NCBI RefSeq assembly: GCF_012927405.1
Contig: NZ_JABBGM010000002.1
Location: 682,001-746,000 of the forward strand
Source: Novosphingobium olei
GTDB taxonomy: Bacteria > Pseudomonadota > Alphaproteobacteria > Sphingomonadales > Sphingomonadaceae
Length of the DNA: 64,000 nt
Reading direction: 5' to 3'
The translations under genes were made by a program, and so were the position numbers. The first letter of the stretch is position 1; the number at the start of each line of letters is the position of its first letter. This document shows positions 26,411 through 33,869 of this stretch, piece after piece. Under the pieces are notes generated by a model. That model saw only the letters and a list, made by a program, of their open reading frames with translations. It made no database searches and had not been told where the DNA came from.

Positions 26411-27778
26411 ATGGCCAAGCCCAAGCGTCGTTATGTCTGCCAAGCGTGCGGAAGCGTGTCGAATCGCTGGCAGGGCCAGTGCGCCGATTGTTCGGAATGG
26501 AACACCCTGGCCGAAGAAGCGCCCGAAACCGTGTTCTCGGCCAAGCACGACCTGTCGAGCGGTGGACGCGCGGTGCGCTTCGTCTCGCTGGACGAGCCGG
26601 TCGAACTGCCGAAGCGGCGCAAGACCGGCCTTGCCGAATTCGACCGCGCGCTGGGGGGCGGGCTGGTTCCGGGTTCGGCCATCCTGATGGGCGGCGATCC
26701 CGGCATCGGCAAGTCCACCCTGCTGCTCCAGGCATCGGCAAGCATCGCCAACGCCGGCGGGCTGTCGGTCTACATCAGCGGAGAGGAAGCGTCCGACCAG
26801 GTCCGCCTGCGCGCCGATCGGCTGGGGCTGGGCAAGGCGCCGATCCGGCTCGCCTCGGCCACGTCGGTGCGCGATATCCTGACCACGCTCGGCACGATGG
26901 AGCCGCCCGCGTTGCTGGTGATCGATTCGATCCAGACGATGCATTCGGACCAGATCGAAGGTGCGCCTGGCACCGTCAGCCAGGTGCGCGGCTGCGCGTT
27001 CGAACTGATCCGCTACGCCAAGGAAAACGGCGTCGCCATGGTGCTGGTTGGCCACGTGACCAAGGACGGCAACATCGCCGGCCCCCGCGTGCTGGAACAC
27101 ATGGTCGATGTGGTGATGAGCTTCGAGGGCGAACGCAGTCACCAGTACCGCATCTTGCGCGCGCTCAAGAACCGCTTCGGCGCGGTCGACGAAATCGGCG
27201 TTTTCGCCATGGCCGGGGCGGGGCTCGAGGAAGTGGGCAACCCGTCGATGCTGTTCCTTTCCGGTCGCGACCAGCCGGTGGCGGGCAGCGCGGTGTTCCC
27301 CGCGCTCGAAGGAACGCGGCCCGTCCTTGTCGAGATCCAGGCGCTCACCGTGCGGCTGGCGAGCGGGGCGACCCCGCGCCGGGCGGTTGTCGGTTGGGAC
27401 TCCGGTCGCCTCGCCATGCTGCTCGCGGTGCTGGAATCGCGCTGCGGGCTCAGCTTCTCGTCGGCCGAAGTCTACCTCAACGTGGCCGGCGGCTATCGCC
27501 TGACCGATCCGGCGGCCGATCTGGCCGTTGCCGCCGCGCTCGTGTCCGCGCTGGCCGACCGGCCGCTGCCGTCCGATTGCGCCTGGTTCGGCGAAGTATC
27601 GCTGGCGGGCGAGGTGCGTCCGGTGGCGCACGGCGGCATCCGGTTGAAGGAAGCGGCAAAGCTAGGTTTCACCACGGCCTACGGGCCGGATGTGGGGGGC
27701 GAAAAGGTGCCGGGCCTGCGCTTTGGCAGTCTCAAGCTCCTGCCAAATCTCGTTGACCGCATCGTGGGCGGCTCGTAG
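26411..27778 (+). CDS. radA: DNA repair protein RadA
   Basis: The 455-residue protein is predicted from ATG 26411. Domains run from a four-Cys zinc finger (C10, C13, C24, C27) to a RecA-like ATPase with Walker A GDPGIGKST (about 95-103). The KNRFG motif and a C-terminal Lon-like domain follow. RadA drives branch migration in homologous recombination. The longer frame upstream (22 codons) has no ribosome-binding site. cvpA follows after 11 bp. Confidence 0.95.
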   Translation: MAKPKRRYVCQACGSVSNRWQGQCADCSEWNTLAEEAPETVFSAKHDLSSGGRAVRFVSLDEPVELPKRRKTGLAEFDRALGGGLVPGSAILMGGDPGIGKSTLLLQASASIANAGGLSVYISGEEASDQVRLRADRLGLGKAPIRLASATSVRDILTTLGTMEPPALLVIDSIQTMHSDQIEGAPGTVSQVRGCAFELIRYAKENGVAMVLVGHVTKDGNIAGPRVLEHMVDVVMSFEGERSHQYRILRALKNRFGAVDEIGVFAMAGAGLEEVGNPSMLFLSGRDQPVAGSAVFPALEGTRPVLVEIQALTVRLASGATPRRAVVGWDSGRLAMLLAVLESRCGLSFSSAEVYLNVAGGYRLTDPAADLAVAAALVSALADRPLPSDCAWFGEVSLAGEVRPVAHGGIRLKEAAKLGFTTAYGPDVGGEKVPGLRFGSLKLLPNLVDRIVGGS

Positions 27779-27789
27779 CACCCGTTGCA

Positions 27790-28374
27790 ATGACCGGCTT
27801 CGATTATGTCGTGCTCCTCGTGGTGGCGGTTGGGGCGATCGGTGGCTTCTTCCGTGGGTTTGTCGAGGAAGTGCTGAGCCTGCTCGCCTGGGGCGTGGCA
27901 GTCGTCGCCGTGCGCTACCTCCATGCCCCGCTCACGCTCTGGCTCGAACCGCACCTTTCGACCGAAACCGGTGCCGGTGTGCTGGCTTTCGCGCTGCTGA
28001 TGGTCGGCCCCGTCTTCGCCACCCGCTTCATCGCCCGCAGGATGGGGCAGGCAAGCCGCGGTTCCACGCTTGGCCCCATCGACCGCCTGCTCGGCTTCGG
28101 CTTCGGCGCGGTGAAGGCCTTCGTCGTCGTCGTGCTGGGCTTTTCGGTGCTGGTGTTCGGCTACGACGTGGTCTGGGGCGCATCCGGACGGCCCGAGTGG
28201 ATCTCGCTCGGCCGGACTTATCCGGTGCTCAATGCCGCGAGCGAGGAGCTGATGACGCTCATCGCCGAACGGCGCGAGGAAGCGGCGCGGGGGGCCGAAC
28301 CGGACGACAGCGCAAGCGCCGCCGCGACCGAACACCGCACCGCTTCGCGCAAGAAGCGCCGCCCCGCCGACTGA
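27790..28374 (+). CDS. cvpA: CvpA family membrane protein
   Basis: The 194-residue protein has four hydrophobic segments (about 5-25, 32-48, 65-82, 103-125). The family motif GFFRGFVEEVLSLLAWG and the conserved LGPIDRLLGFGFGAVKAF segment are present. CvpA homologues affect colicin V export and envelope homeostasis. In many proteobacteria cvpA lies near purF; here it lies between radA and an Fe-S scaffold homologue. The C-terminal tail is charged and low-complexity. Confidence 0.88.
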   Translation: MTGFDYVVLLVVAVGAIGGFFRGFVEEVLSLLAWGVAVVAVRYLHAPLTLWLEPHLSTETGAGVLAFALLMVGPVFATRFIARRMGQASRGSTLGPIDRLLGFGFGAVKAFVVVVLGFSVLVFGYDVVWGASGRPEWISLGRTYPVLNAASEELMTLIAERREEAARGAEPDDSASAAATEHRTASRKKRRPAD

Positions 28375-28379
28375 TCATC

Positions 28380-28802
28380 ATGGCACAAGCGCTCTATACC
28401 CCGGCGATCCTCGCCGCCGCGACCGGCCTTGCCACCTACCCGTGGGACGAGGCGCTGCCCCTGCGTGGAGAGGCGCGATCGCGGTCCTGCGGCAGCAGCC
28501 TTGCCATGGCGCTTGCCGTCGACGGCGAAGGCCGGATTGTCCGCGTCGGGTTGAGGCCGCATGCCTGTGCCGTGGGGCAGGCCGCCGCAAACGTCTTTGC
28601 GGCTGCGGCAGCGGGGCGCAACGCGGAGGAGATTGCCGCCGCCCGCAGCGCCATCGCCGCGTGGCTTGCGGGTGACGGGCCCCTGCCCGATTGGCCGGGC
28701 TTCGAACTGATCGAACCGGCCCAGGCCTACCCCGGACGCCACGGCGCGATCGTGCTGGCGTGGGACGCCGCGCTGGATGCCCTTTCCTTATACCATCCAT
28801 GA
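28380..28802 (+). CDS. IscU/NifU-like iron-sulfur scaffold homologue
   Basis: The 140-residue protein, starting 5 bp after cvpA, aligns by eye with the IscU/NifU N-terminal fold: LYTPAILAAATG, RSRSCGSSLAMALAVDGEGRI and PHACAVGQA. Two cluster-ligand Cys (C37, C63) are present. The third Cys that IscU uses near the C-terminus is absent. It may therefore be a degenerate scaffold or bind a different cofactor. It is common beside cvpA in sphingomonads. Confidence 0.75.
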   Translation: MAQALYTPAILAAATGLATYPWDEALPLRGEARSRSCGSSLAMALAVDGEGRIVRVGLRPHACAVGQAAANVFAAAAAGRNAEEIAAARSAIAAWLAGDGPLPDWPGFELIEPAQAYPGRHGAIVLAWDAALDALSLYHP

Positions 28803-28869
28803 TTTTTGCGAGGCTTTCGCGCTGGCCATGCCTTCGCTAGAGCATTCGGAAACGGGAGAAGGGACCGGC

Positions 28870-30486
28870 ATGAGCGACAGCAAGAGCGAACCGAGCGCCA
28901 GCGACATCCGGCTGGTGATCGCCGCGTCCAGCGCGGGCACGGTGTTCGAATGGTACGATTTCTTCATCTACGGCACGCTCGGCTCGATCCTGTCCAAGGC
29001 CTTCTTCCCGACCGGTAACGCCACGCTGGAAATGCTGCTGTTCTGGCTGGTGTTCGCGGTCGGCTTCGGCTTCCGCCCGCTGGGCGCGGTGCTGTTCGGT
29101 TTCCTGGGCGATCGGCTGGGGCGCAAGTATACCTTCCTGGTCACCGTGCTGCTGATGGGCATTGCCACGGCGGGTGTCGGCCTGATCCCTTCGGCCGCAA
29201 CGATCGGCATGGCCGCGCCCGTGCTGGTGATCCTGCTGCGCATCCTGCAGGGCCTTGCCCTGGGCGGGGAATACGGCGGGGCGGCGGTCTATGTGGCCGA
29301 GCATTCCAACCCCGAACGGCGCGGGTTCTATACGAGCTTCATCCAGGCGAGCGTGATGGGCGGCTTTGTCCTCAGCCTTCTGGTGGTGCTTTCGTGCAAG
29401 GCGCTGATGACGGCCGAGACCTGGGCGGCATGGGGCTGGCGGGTGCCGTTCGTGCTGAGTCTGGCGCTGCTGGCGGTTTCGATGTGGATGCGGTTGAAGC
29501 TGTCGGAAAGCCCGGTGTTCAAGGCGATGAAGGAGGAGGGCGAGCTTGCCGGCAATCCCTTCGTCGAAAGCCTGACCTATCCCGGCAACAAGCGCCGCCT
29601 GTTCATCGCGCTGTTCGGCGTGGCCGCTGGCCTGACGGTGATCTGGTATACCGCGATGTTCTCCGGCCTGTCGTTCCTGAAATCCGCGGTGCGGGTCGAC
29701 GATACGACGGCGGAAATCCTTGTCGGCATCGCCTGTGTCCTTGGCATGCCGTTCAACCTGCTGTTCGGGCACCTGTCGGACAAGGTGGGCCGCAAGACGC
29801 CGATCGTGCTGGGCTATGTGGCCACGTTGCTGCTGCTGTTTCCGGCGTTCTGGCTGGTGGGCGGCGCGGCCAATCCGGGGCTTGCCGAAACCGCGCGATC
29901 GGTGCCGGTGGTGGTGAGCGGGCCCGACTGCCGCTACAGCGCCTTCGCCACCGAGCAGGCGACGCCGTGCAGCAAGCTGTTGGCTGACCTGACGGGATCG
30001 GGCGTCCCCTACACGCTGGTGCAGGGCAGCGCGCTGATGCTGCGCGCGGGCGACAGGGTGCTATCGCTTGATGGCTATGCCTGGGACGACAAGAAGGCGC
30101 GGGCGACGCAGTTGCAGGCGCTGCTCGGCGATGCAGGCTACGATTTCACCAAGGTGACGCCTGATTTCGGCCGCGCCGCGATCGTGGTGCTGGGGCTGGT
30201 ACTGCTGATGGCGCTTTCGGGTGCGACGTACGGCCCGGTGGCGGCGCTGCTGGCGGAAATGTTCCCGCCGCGAATCCGCTACAGTTCGATGTCGATCCCC
30301 TATCACATCGGCACGGGCTACTTCGGTGGCTTCCTGCCGTTCATTTCCACCCTGATCGTCGCCAAGACCGGCAATCCCTATTCGGGCCTGTGGTACACCT
30401 GGGGCGTGGTCCTGGTTGCGCTGATCGTCGCGGCCTGGGGCCTGAAGGGCGGGAAGCCGCGCGATTATGGAGACCAAGCTGCCTGA
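28870..30486 (+). CDS. MFS transporter, metabolite:H+ symporter (MHS) family
   Basis: The 538-residue protein is predicted from ATG 28870. Hallmarks are SSAGTVFEWYDFFIYG at the first helix, the motif A loop GDRLGRKY and a second copy HLSDKVGRK. Twelve membrane helices are expected. It resembles ProP/KgtP/ShiA-type proton symporters of organic acids or osmolytes. A long hydrophilic insert of about 95 residues (roughly 337-433, with two Cys) sits between helices 8 and 9. alr starts inside its last 20 bp. Confidence 0.88.
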   Translation: MSDSKSEPSASDIRLVIAASSAGTVFEWYDFFIYGTLGSILSKAFFPTGNATLEMLLFWLVFAVGFGFRPLGAVLFGFLGDRLGRKYTFLVTVLLMGIATAGVGLIPSAATIGMAAPVLVILLRILQGLALGGEYGGAAVYVAEHSNPERRGFYTSFIQASVMGGFVLSLLVVLSCKALMTAETWAAWGWRVPFVLSLALLAVSMWMRLKLSESPVFKAMKEEGELAGNPFVESLTYPGNKRRLFIALFGVAAGLTVIWYTAMFSGLSFLKSAVRVDDTTAEILVGIACVLGMPFNLLFGHLSDKVGRKTPIVLGYVATLLLLFPAFWLVGGAANPGLAETARSVPVVVSGPDCRYSAFATEQATPCSKLLADLTGSGVPYTLVQGSALMLRAGDRVLSLDGYAWDDKKARATQLQALLGDAGYDFTKVTPDFGRAAIVVLGLVLLMALSGATYGPVAALLAEMFPPRIRYSSMSIPYHIGTGYFGGFLPFISTLIVAKTGNPYSGLWYTWGVVLVALIVAAWGLKGGKPRDYGDQAA

Positions 30487-31534
30487 TACCTGCCTGAGCC
30501 TGCCGCCTGCTTCGTTGCGCCTGCGGCTCGATGCCGGGGCGCTGGCCGACAACTGGCGCACGCTCGACCAGATGTCGGGCGCGGCGCGGGCGGGGGCCGC
30601 GGTCAAGGCCGATGCCTATGGCCTCGGCGCCAGCCGCGTGGTGCCCGTCCTGGCGGCGGCGGGCTGCCGCGACTGGTTCGTGGCGCACTGGAGCGAGGTG
30701 CCCAGCCTGCTGGCGCATGTGCCGGCCCAAAGCATCGCCGTGCTGCACGGACCGATTACGGATGAGGATGTCCTTTTCGCGCAGCGCAGCGGTGTCCGCC
30801 CGGTGCTCAACTCGATCGCGCAAGCGGCGCGTTGGCAGGCTGCGGGCGGCGGGACATGCCATGTGATGGTGGATACGGGGATCAACCGGCTCGGCATTGC
30901 GATGCGCGAACTGGGCCATCCCGTGCTGGCCGAACTCGATATCGATCTGGTGCTGAGCCATCTTGCCAGCGCCGACGAGGATACCGACCAGAACGCCGCG
31001 CAGCTTGCGCGATTCCGACAGGTGCGCGCGGGCGTGAAGGGGCGCCGCTACAGCCTTGCCAACAGCGCGGGCATTGCGCTGGGGGCGGATTACCATGCCG
31101 ATCTGACGCGTCCGGGGATCGCGCTTTATGGCGGGATTCCGCGCCGCGATTTCGCAGGCACGATAAGGCAAACCGCTTATCCGGAAGTAGCCTTGATCCA
31201 GACCCGCGATCTCTCCGCAGGGGACCTGGTCGGCTATAATGCCACGTTCATTGCCGACCGCCCGATCCGCGCCGGGACGGTGTCGATCGGCTATGCCGAC
31301 GGATACCTTCGCTGCTGGTCCTCGATCGGGAAATTTTCGTTCAATGGGAAGACCTTGCCGGTGATCGGGCGGGTTTCGATGGACCTTGTGATCCTCGATC
31401 TTTCCGCAGTGCCCGAATGTGCCGAAGGAGACTGGCTGAGTGCAGAATATGATCTGCCGACCGCAAGTGCCGCGACAGGATTGTCCCAATACGAGATGTT
31501 GACCCTTTTGGGCCGGCGGTTTGCAAGGTTGTAG
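30467..31534 (+). CDS. alr: Alanine racemase
   Basis: The 355-residue PLP enzyme makes D-alanine for peptidoglycan. The cofactor Lys47 lies in AVKADAYGLGA. MVDTGINRLGI, the LANSAGIALG region and the C-terminal GRVSMDL are also present. It overlaps the end of the transporter gene by 20 bp, so it is translationally coupled. Its stop lies just before the AT-rich leader of phaR. Confidence 0.93.
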   Translation: METKLPDTCLSLPPASLRLRLDAGALADNWRTLDQMSGAARAGAAVKADAYGLGASRVVPVLAAAGCRDWFVAHWSEVPSLLAHVPAQSIAVLHGPITDEDVLFAQRSGVRPVLNSIAQAARWQAAGGGTCHVMVDTGINRLGIAMRELGHPVLAELDIDLVLSHLASADEDTDQNAAQLARFRQVRAGVKGRRYSLANSAGIALGADYHADLTRPGIALYGGIPRRDFAGTIRQTAYPEVALIQTRDLSAGDLVGYNATFIADRPIRAGTVSIGYADGYLRCWSSIGKFSFNGKTLPVIGRVSMDLVILDLSAVPECAEGDWLSAEYDLPTASAATGLSQYEMLTLLGRRFARL

Positions 31535-31581
31535 TATTTTAACTTTAACTGCTAACTTTTATTGCGCTGCACATGCTGCAT

Positions 31582-31595
31582 CTGCTAATTAGCAG
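31582..31595 (+). promoter_or_regulatory. Palindromic operator candidate before phaR
   Basis: CTGCTAATTAGCAG is a perfect 14-bp palindrome of the form CTGC-N6-GCAG, 28 bp before the phaR ATG. It is preceded by further TGC-rich repeats (31563-31585). PhaR proteins autoregulate by binding TGC-rich or CTGC/GCAG sites. The role is inferred from position. Confidence 0.55.
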
Positions 31596-31623
31596 GAGAG
31601 AACCCAGCGGGGGCGCACATACA

Positions 31624-32181
31624 ATGGCACAGCAGGCAAAAGACGGCGAAGCGGTCATCATCAAGAAGTACGCCAACCGCAGGCTCTACAACACCAGTAC
31701 GTCGAGCTACATCACGCTCGACCACCTCGCCCAGATGGTGAAGGACAATGTCGACTTTCAGGTGATCGACGCCAAGACCGGCGCCGACCTGACGCACACG
31801 ATCCTGACCCAGATCATTATGGAAGAGGAATCGGCGGGCGAGCAGATGCTGCCGACGAACTTCCTGCGCCAGCTGATCTCGATGTACGGCAATTCGATGC
31901 AGGCGCTGCTGCCCGGCTACCTCGAAGCCTCGATGGAGCACTTCCGCGAGAACCAGGTGAAGCTGCGCAAGGCGATCGAGGACTCGATCGGCGCGAACCC
32001 GTTGGCGCAGATCGCCCAGCGCAACATGGAAATGTTCAAGGCTGCGGCCGCCGCGTTCGTGCCGGGCGCCGCCACCCCCGGACGGGAAGATCCCAAGGCT
32101 GCGGGCGAATCCGACGAACTGGAAGCGCTGCGCAAGCAGATGGCCGACATGCAGAAGAAGCTCGACCAGCTCGTCAAGTAA
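31624..32181 (+). CDS. phaR: Polyhydroxyalkanoate synthesis repressor PhaR
   Basis: The 185-residue protein is predicted from ATG 31624. The N-terminal PHB/PHA accumulation DNA-binding domain reads IIKKYANRRLYNTSTSSYITLDHLAQMV. The PHB_acc domain (ILTQIIMEEES and FLRQLISMYGNSMQALLPGYLE) and a Lys-ending coiled coil follow. PhaR represses phasin and its own gene and is released by PHA granules. No pha synthesis genes are in the window. Confidence 0.94.
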   Translation: MAQQAKDGEAVIIKKYANRRLYNTSTSSYITLDHLAQMVKDNVDFQVIDAKTGADLTHTILTQIIMEEESAGEQMLPTNFLRQLISMYGNSMQALLPGYLEASMEHFRENQVKLRKAIEDSIGANPLAQIAQRNMEMFKAAAAAFVPGAATPGREDPKAAGESDELEALRKQMADMQKKLDQLVK

Positions 32182-32201
32182 TGCGGCGAGCGGAGTGATC
32201 C

Positions 32202-32234
32202 GATAGCGCTTGCCACGGTGGGGCAGGCGCTATC
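32202..32234 (+). terminator. Terminator-like hairpin after phaR
   Basis: GATAGCGC (32202-32209) pairs with GCGCTATC (32227-32234), extended by TGCC/GGCA. It lies 20 nt after the phaR stop and has no T-run. Confidence 0.6.
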
Positions 32235-32251
32235 CGGGATTGCCCGAATCC

Positions 32252-32275
32252 GCGCGGGGCACTAACCCCCCGCGC
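32252..32275 (+). promoter_or_regulatory. Stem-loop directly before the proS start codon
   Basis: GCGCGGGG (32252-32259) pairs perfectly with CCCCGCGC (32268-32275), ending one base before the proS ATG. The only purine-rich candidate ribosome-binding bases lie in the stem. Confidence 0.5.
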
Positions 32276-32276
32276 C

Positions 32277-33824
32277 ATGAACAAGCCCACGATCAAGCAC
32301 GCGCTTCCCGTCACCCGCGAGGAAGATTTCGCCCAGTGGTACCAGGCGGTCATCGCCGAGGCCGAGCTCGCCGAGGAATCGGGCGTGCGCGGCTGCATGG
32401 TGATCAAGCCATGGGGATATGGCATCTGGGAACGCATCCAGAAGCTGATGGACGAACAGATCAAGGCGGCCGGCGTCGAGAACTGCTATTTCCCGCTGTT
32501 CATCCCGCTGTCCTACTTCGCCAAGGAAGCCGACCACGTCGAAGGCTTCGCCAAGGAAATGGCGGTCGTCACGCACCACCGCCTGATCGCCGATCCCAAG
32601 GGCGGGCTGGTGCCCGATCCCGAAGCGAAGCTGGAAGAGCCGCTGGTGGTGCGCCCGACGTCCGAGACGGTGATCGGCGCGGCGATGGCGCGCTGGGTGC
32701 AGTCGTGGCGCGATCTGCCGCTGCTGACCAACCAGTGGGCCAACGTGGTGCGCTGGGAAATGCGCACCCGCATGTTCCTGCGCACCAGCGAGTTCCTCTG
32801 GCAGGAAGGCCATACCGCGCACGCCGATGAAGCCGACGCCATGGCCGAGACGCTGCGCGCGCTCGAAATGTATCGCGCCTTTGCCGAAGGGCCGCTGGCG
32901 TTGCCGGTGATCGCCGGACCCAAGCCCGAAAACGAGCGCTTCCCCGGCGCGGTCGCGACCTATTCGATCGAAGCGATGATGCAGGATGGCAAGGCACTGC
33001 AGGCGGGCACATCGCATTACCTCGGCACCGGCTTCGCCGAGGCGGCGGGCATCCGCTACCAGGACAAGGAAGGCCAGCAGACGCTGTGCCACACCACCAG
33101 CTGGGGCGTTTCCACCCGCATGATCGGCGGCGTGATCATGACCCATGGCGACGACGACGGCCTGCGTACTCCGCCGCAGGTGGCGCCGCAGCAGATCGTG
33201 ATCCTGCCGATGCTGCGCGACAATGATGGCGACGCGGCGCTGCTCGCCTATTGCGAGACGCTGCGCGCGGAGCTGGCCAAGCTCTCCGCGTTCGGGGAGC
33301 GTGTGCGCGTGCTGCTCGACAAGCGGCCCGGCAAGGCGACGCAGAAGCGGTGGGCATGGGTCAAGAAGGGCGTGCCGCTGATCCTGGAGATCGGCGGGCG
33401 CGATGCCGAGGGCGGACAGGTTTCGGTGCTGCGCCGCGACCGGCTGTGGAACGATGCCGGGAAGGCGAACTTCACCGGCATGGCGCAGGGCGAATTCGTG
33501 GCGATGGCGTCGGCCGAACTCGAGGACATCGAGCGCTCGCTCTACACGGAAGCCCGCGCGCGCCGCGATGCGCAGATCGAGCGAGGGGTGAGCGATCTTG
33601 CTGGCCTTTCCACATATTTCGCCGAGGATCGCAAGTTCCCCGGCTGGGTCGAGATGCAGTGGTCGCGCCCGACCGGTGCCGCGCTCGACAGGGTGGTAGA
33701 GCAACTGAAGGCGCTGAAGCTCACCATCCGAAACACGCCGCTGGATGCAGCGCCCGTGGACGGCACCTGCCCGTTCACCGGCGAGCCGGCGGTCGAGCGC
33801 ATCCTGGTGGCGCGCGCGTATTGA
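32277..33824 (+). CDS. proS: Prolyl-tRNA synthetase, short type-3 form
   Basis: The 515-residue protein is a class II synthetase charging tRNA-Pro. Catalytic-core signatures are PWGYGIWERIQ, YFPLFIPLSY, LVVRPTSETVIGAAMARWV, NQWANVVRWEMRTRMFLRTSEFLWQEGHTAHA and the Gly-rich TTSWGVSTRMIGG. It lacks the large YbaK-like editing insertion of the long bacterial form. It resembles the archaeal/eukaryote-like type found in Deinococcus and sphingomonads. A tRNA-Pro gene lies at 3.0 kb. Confidence 0.95.
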   Translation: MNKPTIKHALPVTREEDFAQWYQAVIAEAELAEESGVRGCMVIKPWGYGIWERIQKLMDEQIKAAGVENCYFPLFIPLSYFAKEADHVEGFAKEMAVVTHHRLIADPKGGLVPDPEAKLEEPLVVRPTSETVIGAAMARWVQSWRDLPLLTNQWANVVRWEMRTRMFLRTSEFLWQEGHTAHADEADAMAETLRALEMYRAFAEGPLALPVIAGPKPENERFPGAVATYSIEAMMQDGKALQAGTSHYLGTGFAEAAGIRYQDKEGQQTLCHTTSWGVSTRMIGGVIMTHGDDDGLRTPPQVAPQQIVILPMLRDNDGDAALLAYCETLRAELAKLSAFGERVRVLLDKRPGKATQKRWAWVKKGVPLILEIGGRDAEGGQVSVLRRDRLWNDAGKANFTGMAQGEFVAMASAELEDIERSLYTEARARRDAQIERGVSDLAGLSTYFAEDRKFPGWVEMQWSRPTGAALDRVVEQLKALKLTIRNTPLDAAPVDGTCPFTGEPAVERILVARAY

Positions 33825-33834
33825 TACTGGCAAA

Positions 33835-33862
33835 GGCGCGGCGGTTCGCTGGCCGCCGCGCC
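33835..33862. terminator. Bidirectional terminator between proS and the M3 peptidase gene
   Basis: GGCGCGGCGG (33835-33844) pairs perfectly with CCGCCGCGCC (33853-33862) around an 8-nt loop. It lies in the 45 bp between convergent genes. Confidence 0.7.
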
Positions 33863-33869
33863 CATTGCC

